64,000 nt of DNA from an uncultured Sphingomonadaceae bacterium. Lineage in GTDB: Bacteria > Pseudomonadota > Alphaproteobacteria > Sphingomonadales > Sphingomonadaceae. Positions within the stretch are counted from its first letter, which is position 1; every line of letters begins with the position of its first letter. The stretch covers positions 248,001 through 312,000 of the forward strand of contig CANKZR010000001.1 in the NCBI GenBank assembly GCA_947488625.1. Reading direction: 5' to 3'. Below the pieces are notes generated by a model, which was given only the letters and a program-made list of their open reading frames with translations, was not told the DNA's origin and made no database searches. Below, one piece after another: positions 1 to 8,661 of this stretch. A program made the translations under genes and the position numbers.

Positions 1-2
1 TT

Positions 3-377
3 GCCGATCTGCTGCTGATGCTGCCGCCAGACCTCACTGCTACGCAGACGCAAGCCTACTTGCTGGAGAATTTCGGCGAGCCGGGCTTTGGCAAGGGTAT
101 CAGCGCAATGCCATCAATGCATAACGCGCTATACCTGCTGCTGATCTGGATGGTCCACGATCGCTTCGGTAATGGCTGGCAGCTCTGGCTGGCGGTTGCG
201 TTTGAAGCAGTCGTGTTCGTCGCCTCTGTCCACCTTGGCTGGCACTATGCGCTGGACGCGATAGTATCCGCCATGCTGGTGGCGCCGATCTGGTATGTCG
301 CGGGCCGCATGGAAAGCTGGCGATTGCCGCGGCCTGTCCTGTCGCAACGCCAGGCGCGCGGAGCAAGCCCAGTCTAG
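3..377 (+). CDS. PAP2-superfamily phosphatase / inositolphosphotransferase-like membrane protein, 5' end outside window
   Basis: Open frame from the window edge; contains SMPSMHNA and HLGWHYALDAI motifs typical of PAP2 lipid phosphatases. Confidence 0.7.
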   Translation, partial: ADLLLMLPPDLTATQTQAYLLENFGEPGFGKGISAMPSMHNALYLLLIWMVHDRFGNGWQLWLAVAFEAVVFVASVHLGWHYALDAIVSAMLVAPIWYVAGRMESWRLPRPVLSQRQARGASPV

Positions 378-378
378 A

Positions 379-1029
379 CTACCGCCCCCTCGGCTTCTCC
401 ATCACTTTCTTGCGATAACTGCACAGGTCCACCACGGGGCAGCGCCAGCATTCGGGCGTGCGCGCCTTGCAAGTGTATCGGCCATGCAGGATCAGCCAGT
501 GATGGGCGTGGAGGCGAAATGGCTGCGGCACGCGTTTTTCAAGCTTGGCTTCCACCTGCTCGGGCGTCTTGCCCTTTGCCAGCCCCGTGCGGTTGCCCAC
601 GCGCAGGATATGGGTGTCGACCGCGAAGGTTTCCTGCCTGAACCAGCAGTTCAGCACGACATTCGCCGTCTTGCGGCCCACGCCCGGCAAGCGAACAAGG
701 TCTTCGCGCGTATCGGGCACTTCGCCGCCGTATTCGTCAACCAGCAACTGGCTGAGCGCGATGACGTTCTTCGCCTTGGAATTGAACAGACCGATGGTTC
801 TGATGTGTTCGACAAGATCGTCGAGGCCAAGATCGAGCATCTGCTGCGGTGTCTCGACCTTTGCAAACAGCGCGCGCGTTGCCTTGTTCACGCCCACATC
901 GGTGGCCTGCGCCGACAGGGCCACGGCAACAACGAGCTGATAGGCATTGCCATATTCCAGTTCCGTTTCCGGCTCTGGATTATCCTCCGCCAGCCGCCGG
1001 AAGAATTCGAAGATCTGGTCCTTGGTCAT
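379..1029 (-). CDS. nth: Endonuclease III
   Basis: HhH motif LVRLPGVGRKTANVVL, catalytic AVDTHILRVGNRTGL and C-terminal Cys cluster CKARTPECWRCPVVDLC; start placed at MTKDQIFEFF rather than the longer ORF start. Confidence 0.93.
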   Translation of the reverse strand: MTKDQIFEFFRRLAEDNPEPETELEYGNAYQLVVAVALSAQATDVGVNKATRALFAKVETPQQMLDLGLDDLVEHIRTIGLFNSKAKNVIALSQLLVDEYGGEVPDTREDLVRLPGVGRKTANVVLNCWFRQETFAVDTHILRVGNRTGLAKGKTPEQVEAKLEKRVPQPFRLHAHHWLILHGRYTCKARTPECWRCPVVDLCSYRKKVMEKPRGR

Positions 1030-1039
1030 TCGGTTGGGT

Positions 1040-1837
1040 TCAATCCTGATGATCGTGAGCCTGCTGGAGCGCTTCGGCCCTTCGGCGGTGGCGCTGCATG
1101 GCATCGGAGAAAGCGGCGGCGATGATTCCTGTGGGCATGGCGACAAGGCCGATGCCACCCAATGCCACCAGCGCGGCCAGAAACTTGCCGAGCGGTGTGA
1201 TGGGCGAGACATCGCCATAGCCCACTGTGGTGAGCGTGATGATCGACCACCACATCGCGCGCGGGATGGAGCCGAAGGCTTCGGGTTGAACCGGTCCTTC
1301 CGCCCAGTGCAGCGCGGCGGCGCCGAACAGCAGCAGCGCGGCCGCCAGTGCCAAGGTAACGAACAGGTCGTATCGCCGCTCCGCAATGGCACTGCCCAGT
1401 TCCCGCAGGGCGAGGCTGAAACGACCGAACTTCATCAATGCAGCCAGTCGCAAAAGCCGCAGCAAGCGAAACAGTGGCGCGCCCGTCACCAGCAGCGGAA
1501 ACAGCGAAGCCGCGACCACGGCAAGGTCCAGAAGACCGAACGGCGACACGACAAAGGCCAGCCGCTTGCGCCATGAAGGCGCGCTGCCTTCCGCCTCGGC
1601 ACTGGACCAGATACGGCCAAGATATTCGACCAGAAACACCACGCCGAACGCCATTTCGGCAATAATGAAGAAGCTGCGGTATTCGCTCGCCAGCGCAGCT
1701 TCGGTACCCAGCACCGCCATTACGACGGAGGCAAGGATCACGGCGATGATGAGGCGGTTCGTGACGGTTAACTTGCCATCATTGCGGGCGGAGGCGAACA
1801 GCTGGAGATAGGTGCGGCGGCGTAGCGTCCCGATCAT
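1040..1837 (-). CDS. Voltage-gated-type potassium/ion channel
   Basis: Six hydrophobic segments and selectivity filter TLTTVGYGDVSP. Confidence 0.85.
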   Translation of the reverse strand: MIGTLRRRTYLQLFASARNDGKLTVTNRLIIAVILASVVMAVLGTEAALASEYRSFFIIAEMAFGVVFLVEYLGRIWSSAEAEGSAPSWRKRLAFVVSPFGLLDLAVVAASLFPLLVTGAPLFRLLRLLRLAALMKFGRFSLALRELGSAIAERRYDLFVTLALAAALLLFGAAALHWAEGPVQPEAFGSIPRAMWWSIITLTTVGYGDVSPITPLGKFLAALVALGGIGLVAMPTGIIAAAFSDAMQRHRRRAEALQQAHDHQD

Positions 1838-1893
1838 CGCGCCTCGCCAGCAGCGTGCTTCGTTATCATGGTATTTCCCCTCCCGTCTCCGGG

Positions 1894-2625
1894 TTAGCTC
1901 AGCCCCAGCACGTCATTCATCGTGTAGCGTCCGGGAGGCTTGCCGATCAGCCAGCTGGCACCCCTGATGGCGCCGCGGGCGAAGATGTTGCGGTTCTCTG
2001 CCGAATGGCTGAGCGTAATGCGTTCCTGCTCTCCCGCAAATATGACCGAGTGCTCACCCGCCACCGTGCCACCGCGTAGCGCTGCAAAGCCGATAGCACC
2101 CTCTGCGCGCTGCCCGGTATGGCCGTCACGCCCGCTCTCGCTGCTGTCGGCCAGATTGACGCCGCGGGCCTTCGCTGCCGCCTCGCCCAGCAGCAAGGCC
2201 GTGCCGGATGGTGCATCCACTTTCATCCGGTGGTGCATTTCCAGCACCTCTATATCCCAGTCCTCGCCCAGCCGAGCGGCGGTTTCCTTCACCAGATGCG
2301 CCAGCAGGGTGACGCCCAGCGAGGTGTTGCCGGTCTGCAATATTGGAATGGCCCCCGCAGCATTGTTCAGCGCGGTGGAATGCGTCTTGTCCAGCCCTGT
2401 GGTGCCGATCAGGATCGGGATCCCGGCGCCGATGGCCGCGTGCAGATTGTCCTTCAGCGCGGCGGGGGAGGAGAAGTCCACCAGTGCATCGCTGCCATCG
2501 GCAAGGCTCGCAGGATTCTCGCCCTTGTCGACCCCGCCGGAGCATTCATGCTCACTGTCCGCCAGCACGGCAGCGATTGCCTGCCCCATGCGGCCCTGGC
2601 TGCCAATTATTCCAATGCGTGCCAC
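1894..2625 (-). CDS. dapB: 4-hydroxy-tetrahydrodipicolinate reductase
   Basis: MARIGIIGSQGRMGQAI nucleotide-binding start; EMHHRMKVDAPSGTALLLGEAAA signature. Confidence 0.95.
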   Translation of the reverse strand: MARIGIIGSQGRMGQAIAAVLADSEHECSGGVDKGENPASLADGSDALVDFSSPAALKDNLHAAIGAGIPILIGTTGLDKTHSTALNNAAGAIPILQTGNTSLGVTLLAHLVKETAARLGEDWDIEVLEMHHRMKVDAPSGTALLLGEAAAKARGVNLADSSESGRDGHTGQRAEGAIGFAALRGGTVAGEHSVIFAGEQERITLSHSAENRNIFARGAIRGASWLIGKPPGRYTMNDVLGLS

Positions 2626-2646
2626 AATAACTCCCGCCCATGCTGT

Positions 2647-2711
2647 GCTTGTCGAAGGATCGTTTTTCCTCCAGTCCTCTCACTAAAGGCAACAGCAGCC
2701 CTTCGACAAGC
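2647..2711. repeat. Inverted repeat gcttgtcgaagg ... ccttcgacaagc (12 bp arms), REP-like intergenic element
   Basis: Arms at 2647-2658 and 2700-2711 are exact reverse complements, separated by 41 nt, in the dapB/sirtuin intergenic region. Confidence 0.7.
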
Positions 2712-2743
2712 GCAGGGCAAGCACAAGGGGGGGGTGCGGGTCC

Positions 2744-3439
2744 TTGATAGGAAATATTGTCATCCTGACAGGAGCGGGAATATCCGCCGAAAGCGGCTTG
2801 AAAACTTTTCGCGCCGAAGATGGCCTTTGGGAAAACCATCCGGTGGAGCAGGTCGCCACGCCTGAGGGATTTGCGCGCGACGCCGACCTCGTCCAGCGCT
2901 TCTATGACGAGCGCCGCGCGCAGGTTCGCAGCGCGCAGCCCAATCCCGCGCATCATGCGCTGGGGCGGCTGGATCGCGAATTCGGCGGCGAACTGCTGAT
3001 CGTGACGCAGAATATCGACGACCTGCACGAACGCGGCGGCGCATCGCGCGTTTTGCACATGCATGGCGAATCGCTATCTGCCTGGTGCCTCGCCTGCGAT
3101 GCACGGCACCGCTGGGAAGACACACTGCGCGATGGCCCGCCGTGCCCATCGTGCGGAGAGGCGGCCCTGCGCCCCGATATCGTGTGGTTCGGAGAGATGC
3201 CCTACCAGATGGACCGAATCTTCGAGGCGCTGGGAAATGCCGACCTGTTCGTCTCCATCGGCACCAGCGGCGCTGTCTATCCCGCAGCAGGCTTCGTGCA
3301 ACAGGCCGCCGCACATGGCGCGCGCACGCTGGAACTCAATCTGGAAGAGAGCCTTGGGAGCAGCAATTTCGATGAAACGCGGCTGGGTTCCGCAAGCGAG
3401 CTTGTGCCTGCCTGGGTGAACGAAGTGCTGGGCGAATAA
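2744..3439 (+). CDS. cobB: NAD-dependent protein deacylase (sirtuin)
   Basis: ILTGAGISAESGLKTFR, TQNIDDLHERGG, CxxC zinc pairs (CLAC, CPSC), RPDIVWFGEMP. Confidence 0.9.
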   Translation: MIGNIVILTGAGISAESGLKTFRAEDGLWENHPVEQVATPEGFARDADLVQRFYDERRAQVRSAQPNPAHHALGRLDREFGGELLIVTQNIDDLHERGGASRVLHMHGESLSAWCLACDARHRWEDTLRDGPPCPSCGEAALRPDIVWFGEMPYQMDRIFEALGNADLFVSIGTSGAVYPAAGFVQQAAAHGARTLELNLEESLGSSNFDETRLGSASELVPAWVNEVLGE

Positions 3440-3444
3440 CGGCG

Positions 3445-3477
3445 AAGAGAGGCCGCCGGTCGAACACCGGCGACCTC
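3445..3477. terminator. Hairpin between convergent genes
   Basis: gaggccgccggtcgaacaccggcgacctc stem-loop between two convergent stop codons; no long T tract. Confidence 0.4.
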
Positions 3478-3485
3478 GCTTGCGA

Positions 3486-3950
3486 TCAATTCATATTCAT
3501 TTCGATTTCGCGCGTCAGGTACGTACCTGTAATCTCGCGGATTTCGTTGTAGACATTCACGACAGTCTCGTTCGACATGTCCATGTTGGCCTCGCCCCAT
3601 GCGTCCATGAATGCATCATAGCGCTCGCGTGAAGGTTGCATGTTCTCGCCCGGAAATTCGATTACCAGCAGCAAATGGAACGCATCGCCACCAGGAGCCA
3701 TGTTGGCGTAGATCCCGTAATCGGTAATGTGGCCCAGCTCCTTGGCCACCTCGTTGCTCGCCACCCAGGTCTGGCGCAGGCCTTCCAGATAGGTATCCAT
3801 CTGACCCGGCTCCACGCGGACCGTGGTCAACTCCACCACCGAGTCGGAATATTCGTAGTCCTCGTATTCGCTTAGCTGCGCCGCGGCAGGCGCTGAAACC
3901 GTGGCCAAGGCAAATGCAGCGGCAAGGCTACCAAACAGAAATTTAGACAT
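3486..3950 (-). CDS. Secreted/periplasmic protein of unknown function
   Basis: Signal peptide MSKFLFGSLAAAFALATVSAPAAAQ; start chosen at the signal peptide Met. Confidence 0.65.
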   Translation of the reverse strand: MSKFLFGSLAAAFALATVSAPAAAQLSEYEDYEYSDSVVELTTVRVEPGQMDTYLEGLRQTWVASNEVAKELGHITDYGIYANMAPGGDAFHLLLVIEFPGENMQPSRERYDAFMDAWGEANMDMSNETVVNVYNEIREITGTYLTREIEMNMN

Positions 3951-4128
3951 AAAGGTCCCCCTTAGAAAGGAAGGACGCCGGAATGGCATCCTTTTTCAAA
4001 AGGGCGAGCGACCCCTGCGACCAAATGCTAGGATCGCCCTTTTGTGTGGTGGATTGTCTGCCAGAATTCGGCACGAGTCAAATTTCATTCGAAATCGGTT
4101 CTTAACCCGTGGCTACCATTATCGCGAT

Positions 4129-4578
4129 ATGTCGTTCCGTCTAATTGCCTTTGTCATTTGCGCCTTGCCTTATGTATACATGGTGTATTTCTGGGGCTTC
4201 TGTAGCGATTGCACGCCGACTGGTCATAGCTGGTTCTATTCACTCGTTTTGTTTCTTGCCCTGCCTTTCCTGATTGCAGGTTTTGCAGTTTCTGCGGCAA
4301 TTTCGGGGGCGCAGGCGCTACGCGATAATCTGGTCGAGAAGAAACCCGTACGTGCGGTGGCAAGCGGGGGGTTCGCGTGGCTGGCTATCATCATCGCGAT
4401 CCCCACCGTCTATGTTTCCTGGGACCTGTACCGGTTGTTCTTCCCCGAAGTTGAGGAAGGCCGCGACCGGATCGGGCGCATCTGCGAGACCGACGGGAGC
4501 GTCACCACCTGTCGCCCTGATCCGGCGAAGAAGCGCGATACGCTGGATATGCTCAACGAAAAGCGTCAGCCAAGCTAG
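4129..4578 (+). CDS. Hypothetical membrane protein
   Basis: ORF from ATG 4129 with three hydrophobic segments. Confidence 0.6.
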   Translation: MSFRLIAFVICALPYVYMVYFWGFCSDCTPTGHSWFYSLVLFLALPFLIAGFAVSAAISGAQALRDNLVEKKPVRAVASGGFAWLAIIIAIPTVYVSWDLYRLFFPEVEEGRDRIGRICETDGSVTTCRPDPAKKRDTLDMLNEKRQPS

Positions 4579-5354
4579 CCACACCCGCTACATGCAGGGT
4601 CCTTGGCGATGTTGAGCGTTCGCATGCCGGGTTTCAACCCGTCCATCAGGTGCAGTCTGCCCCACTGCGGATCGCCCATTCCGCCGCTGGCATGCACGAC
4701 TATGCGGATCGCCTGCATCGCGGCAAAGGTGCCGACCCAGCCCACCATCGCGCCCAGCACGCCGTCTTCTGCGCAGGTATCGCAATCCTCCGCATCGAAG
4801 GCATCGCCCACGAAACAACGATAGCATGGCTGATCGCCGCGATGTCCGGCAAATGCGCCGACCTGCCCCTGGAAGCGACCCACGGCAGCCGAAAGCAGCG
4901 GCACGCCTGCCGTGACGCACGCATCGGACACGGCGAGCCGGGTAGCGAAATTGTCTGTGCCGTCGATAACCAGATCGGTGCCATCGATCATCGTGCTGAC
5001 ATTGTGCGGCGCGATGCGGCGGTCATGGATTGTCACGTCCAGCTTCTCATCGAAATTCGCCAGCCAGCGTCGCGCGGAGACGGCCTTGCCGTGGCCGATA
5101 TCGCGGGTGGTGTAGATGGTCTGGCGCTGGAGGTTACTGGCAGAAACCTTGTCGTCATCCACCAGCGTCAACTGGCCGATGCCAGCGCCGGCCAGATATT
5201 GCAGCGCCGGCGCGCCGATCCCGCCAAGCCCCAGCAGCATGACATGCGCCCGTGACAGGGCCGCCTGCCCCGCGCCGCCGATTTCGGGCAGCACGATATG
5301 GCGCGCAAAACGGTCCAGCCGTTCTTCGGAGAGGGGGTGGGGGGCGTCGCTCAT
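4575..5354 (-). CDS. ThiF/MoeB/HesA-family adenylyltransferase
   Basis: GLGGIGAPALQYLAGAGIGQLTLVDDDKVSASNLQRQ and CYRCF/CDTC cysteine motifs. Confidence 0.9.
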   Translation of the reverse strand: MSDAPHPLSEERLDRFARHIVLPEIGGAGQAALSRAHVMLLGLGGIGAPALQYLAGAGIGQLTLVDDDKVSASNLQRQTIYTTRDIGHGKAVSARRWLANFDEKLDVTIHDRRIAPHNVSTMIDGTDLVIDGTDNFATRLAVSDACVTAGVPLLSAAVGRFQGQVGAFAGHRGDQPCYRCFVGDAFDAEDCDTCAEDGVLGAMVGWVGTFAAMQAIRIVVHASGGMGDPQWGRLHLMDGLKPGMRTLNIAKDPACSGCG

Positions 5355-5407
5355 GGCACAGGGCTGTTGGCACGCTGTGGAGCGCCTGTCGATATGTGGC
5401 GGAAATT

Positions 5408-5436
5408 CCTCCCTGTTCGCTGCGCGAACAGGGAGG
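5408..5436. terminator. Perfect 13-bp hairpin just 3' of dnaA
   Basis: cctccctgttcgc tgc gcgaacagggagg; exact 13-bp arms, 3-nt loop, between the dnaA stop and the ThiF-family gene. Confidence 0.55.
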
Positions 5437-5445
5437 CTAGATCAA

Positions 5446-6915
5446 TCAGCTTTCCAGCTGGCGCAGCAGGCTGCGCACGTCGCCGTCCATGTCGGCATCG
5501 CGCTGGCGCAGATCTTCGATCAGACGCACGGCGTGGATCACGGTAGAGTGATCGCGACCGCCGAACTTGCGACCGATTTCCGGGTAGCTGCGCGGGGTCA
5601 GGACCTTGGCAAGGTACATCGCCACCTGGCGCGGGCGAACCACGGCGCGGGCGCGGCGCTTGCTGCTCATCTCGCTACGGTCGATGCGGTAGAACTGGCA
5701 GACCGTGCGCTGGATCTCGTCGATCGTGATGCGGCGGCGGTTGGCCGAAAGAATATCGGTCAGCTGCTCCTCTGCCAGTTGCAGTGACACCTCCTGCCCG
5801 GTCAGCTGGGCATAGGCGATCAGCTTGTTCAGGCCGCCGACCAGTTCACGCACGTTGCGCGAAACGGTGCGGGCAAGGAAATCGATCACGTCGCCGGGCA
5901 CTTCCAGCGGGGCAAACTTGGTCAGCTTGCTTTCCAGGATCGCGCGGCGCAGCTCGATATCGGCGGGCTGGATGTCGGCGACAAGGCCCATGGACAGGCG
6001 GCTGAGCAGGCGCGGCTCCACCCCGTCCAGCGCCTGCGGAGCGCGGTCGGCGGCGAACACCAGTCGCTTGCCCTCGTTCAGAAGTGCGTCGATCGTGTAC
6101 AGCAGCTCTTCCTGCGCCGAAGCCTTGCCGATGATGAACTGGATATCGTCGACCAGCAGCAGATCGAAACCACGCAGGCGTGCCTTGAATTCCATCATCT
6201 CGTTGGATTTGAGGGCCTGCACGAACTCCACCATGAAACGCTCTGCAGAGCAGTAGAAAATGCGCGCACGCGGATGCGTCTGGAGATAGGAATGGCCGAT
6301 GGCGTGCAGCAGATGTGTCTTGCCCTGGCCGGTGGCCGCCTTCAGGTAAAGCGGGCTGAACTGCGGTTTCTCCGCCTTGGCCATGCGTTCCGCCGCGTTC
6401 TTAGCCAGCACATTCGTGCTGCCGGTGACGAAGGAAGCGAAGGTCTGCGTTGGGTCGAGGCCGACGCTGGCGGTAAAGCCGTCGTCGCCGATGGATTCCA
6501 TCGCCAGACTGGCATCGTTCGCGGCGCGATGGCCGAAACCGTCCTGACCACGCAGATCGAGGTCGGCAATCTTGCGGCGACCGGGATGTACCTTGATGGC
6601 AATGTGGCGCACGTCGCTGCTGGCGATCTTCCAGGCCAGCGACAGGCGATCGTGATAGCGGTCTTCCACCCACGTGGCGGAAAATTCGGTGGGCAGGAAC
6701 AGGTCCAGCGTACCGGTGTCATGGTCGAGCTTACCCACCTGGATCGGCTTGATCCACTGGGTGAAGAGCTGATGCCCCAGATCCTTGCGCAGACCCTGGC
6801 TGATGTCAGCCCAGTCCGCTGCGAGGTCGATCGCTTCGCGCTCCTTCATATTGCTTTCGATATCCTCTAGTTTCGCCGATTGTTCACGTCCGCTGTGCGG
6901 CCCCATCCGAATCAT
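5446..6915 (-). CDS. dnaA: Chromosomal replication initiator DnaA
   Basis: AAA+ core with LLLVDDIQFI, EPRLLSRL and the C-terminal DnaA-box-binding region RPRQVAMYLAKVLTPRSYPEIGRKFGGRDHSTVIHAVR. Start could be 6849 (MKEREAIDL). Confidence 0.95.
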   Translation of the reverse strand: MIRMGPHSGREQSAKLEDIESNMKEREAIDLAADWADISQGLRKDLGHQLFTQWIKPIQVGKLDHDTGTLDLFLPTEFSATWVEDRYHDRLSLAWKIASSDVRHIAIKVHPGRRKIADLDLRGQDGFGHRAANDASLAMESIGDDGFTASVGLDPTQTFASFVTGSTNVLAKNAAERMAKAEKPQFSPLYLKAATGQGKTHLLHAIGHSYLQTHPRARIFYCSAERFMVEFVQALKSNEMMEFKARLRGFDLLLVDDIQFIIGKASAQEELLYTIDALLNEGKRLVFAADRAPQALDGVEPRLLSRLSMGLVADIQPADIELRRAILESKLTKFAPLEVPGDVIDFLARTVSRNVRELVGGLNKLIAYAQLTGQEVSLQLAEEQLTDILSANRRRITIDEIQRTVCQFYRIDRSEMSSKRRARAVVRPRQVAMYLAKVLTPRSYPEIGRKFGGRDHSTVIHAVRLIEDLRQRDADMDGDVRSLLRQLES

Positions 6916-7277
6916 TTTATGTCTGTCCCATTTATATGATCGGCACGCCCGAATTGCCCCGATGAGTATCTACTGGTGACAAAGCTTCGCCCACCGGTGC
7001 CCGCCTGTTGCGCGCACCGATACACCCGTCGATAACTCGTTTTGTGATGGCTGCGACGGTTCCTGTCGCTGCCGTGATGCTGTTATGAACCGTTGCCGGG
7101 GAACCTCAAGACCGGGCCGTCAAATTTATTTAAAAAATGGACATTGACAGTCCGCTGACCCGCAGACTTCCGTTCAAATATTTGGAACATAAGGTTTTTT
7201 ATATGACAGTCTCGCGAATCGCGGGATTTCCTGCGGTTGCATGCGAGGGGTCGCGGAGTCTTTCGCACATGCGAAAA

Positions 7278-7302
7278 GGGCCGGTGGAAAAACCACCGGC
7301 CC
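7278..7302 (-). terminator. Rho-independent terminator of rpsT
   Basis: Minus strand gggccggtgg-ttttt-ccaccggccc followed by TTTT. Confidence 0.75.
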
Positions 7303-7377
7303 ATTGGAACTTCCGTTCCGATTTCGTTCTGCTGTAACCGCGCGTCGATCCCGAATCAGGAGCGGCGTTACGGCGAA

Positions 7378-7638
7378 TCAGAGAGCCGAGACGCGCTTGC
7401 TCAGACGGCTCATCTTGCGTGCAGCGGTGTTCTTGTGCAGCACGCCCTTGGCAACGCCCTTGGCGATTTCCGGCTGCGCATTCTTCAGCGCGGCCTGGGC
7501 ATCGTCCTTGTTGCCCTCGGTGCAGGCCACTTCGACCTTCTTGATCAGGCCGCGGATACGGCTCTTGCGCGCGCCGTTGATTTCGGCGCGGCGGTTGTTG
7601 CGACGGATGCGCTTCTTGGCTTGCAGCGTGTTGGCCAT
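7378..7638 (-). CDS. rpsT: 30S ribosomal protein S20
   Basis: [29 protein letters not shown] and C-terminal [16 protein letters not shown]. Confidence 0.96.
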   Translation of the reverse strand: MANTLQAKKRIRRNNRRAEINGARKSRIRGLIKKVEVACTEGNKDDAQAALKNAQPEIAKGVAKGVLHKNTAARKMSRLSKRVSAL

Positions 7639-7789
7639 ATCTCGGTTCTGTCTCGCGTTCTGCTATGGCCGCATGGAAGCGACCGGATGTCTGTGGGTTG
7701 TGTTCGAAAAACACGGGCGCGCGGAACACACTTCCACCGCCGGAAAGCGCGCCACATAGTGCGACAAGGGCGTGCGGTCAAGGATTCGC

Positions 7790-8605
7790 TTACGTCTGGC
7801 AGTTGCCGCAGAACCAGGTGCTGCGTCCGCCTTGCGTGATACGGCGTATAATACCGTCGCCGCAGGTCAGGCAAGCTTCTCCCTCCCGGCCATAGACGAG
7901 AAAACGGGTGGCGAAATAGCCCAGCTCGCCATCGGGCGCGGCGTAATCACGCAAGGTGGAGCCACCATCGCGAATCGATTGTTCCAGCACGTCCCTGATT
8001 GCAGGCACCAGTCGCTCCAGGGCAGGTCGATAGACGCGCCCCCCTGCCTTGCGCGGATGGATGCCGACGCGGTGCAGCGCCTCGCATACATAGATATTGC
8101 CGAGGCCCGCCACCACGTGCTGGTCCAGCAGCAGCAGCTTGATCGCCTGCCTGCGCCCCTTGATGGCAGTTCGCAGGTGTTCGACGGTAAGGCCATCGCC
8201 CAATGGCTCCGGCCCCATCGCGGCAAAGGCGGGCCAGGTGTCCAGCGCGTCTGTTTCCACCAGGTCGACATAACCGAAACGACGCGGATCGTTCAGAGCA
8301 AAGCGATGGTCGGCAGTCTCGATCAGCAGGTGATCGTGCTTGTCCGGCATCTCGGGGTCGATCCGCCAGCGCCCGCTCATGCCGAGGTGAAAGATCATGG
8401 TCTGCGCGCGGTCTGTATTTATAAGGCCATATTTGGCGCGGCGGCCAAGCCCCGTAACGCGCGCGCCGGTCATTGCCTGTCCCAGCCCGTCGGGAAAGGG
8501 GAAGCGCATGTCGGGCCGCCCCAGCACGACGCGGGTCAGCCGCGCACCCTCAAGGTAGCGCGCCAATCCGCGCACGGTGGTTTCGACTTCGGGAAGCTCT
8601 GGCAT
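7790..8605 (-). CDS. mutM: Formamidopyrimidine-DNA glycosylase
   Basis: MPELPEVETTVRGL N-terminus and C-terminal zinc finger CLTCGDGIIRRITQGGRSTWFCGNCQ. Confidence 0.96.
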   Translation of the reverse strand: MPELPEVETTVRGLARYLEGARLTRVVLGRPDMRFPFPDGLGQAMTGARVTGLGRRAKYGLINTDRAQTMIFHLGMSGRWRIDPEMPDKHDHLLIETADHRFALNDPRRFGYVDLVETDALDTWPAFAAMGPEPLGDGLTVEHLRTAIKGRRQAIKLLLLDQHVVAGLGNIYVCEALHRVGIHPRKAGGRVYRPALERLVPAIRDVLEQSIRDGGSTLRDYAAPDGELGYFATRFLVYGREGEACLTCGDGIIRRITQGGRSTWFCGNCQT

Positions 8606-8661
8606 GACACGGGCCTTTATCACCCTTTGCGCAGCGGGCAATTGCCCCTAAGTGGTCAGCC

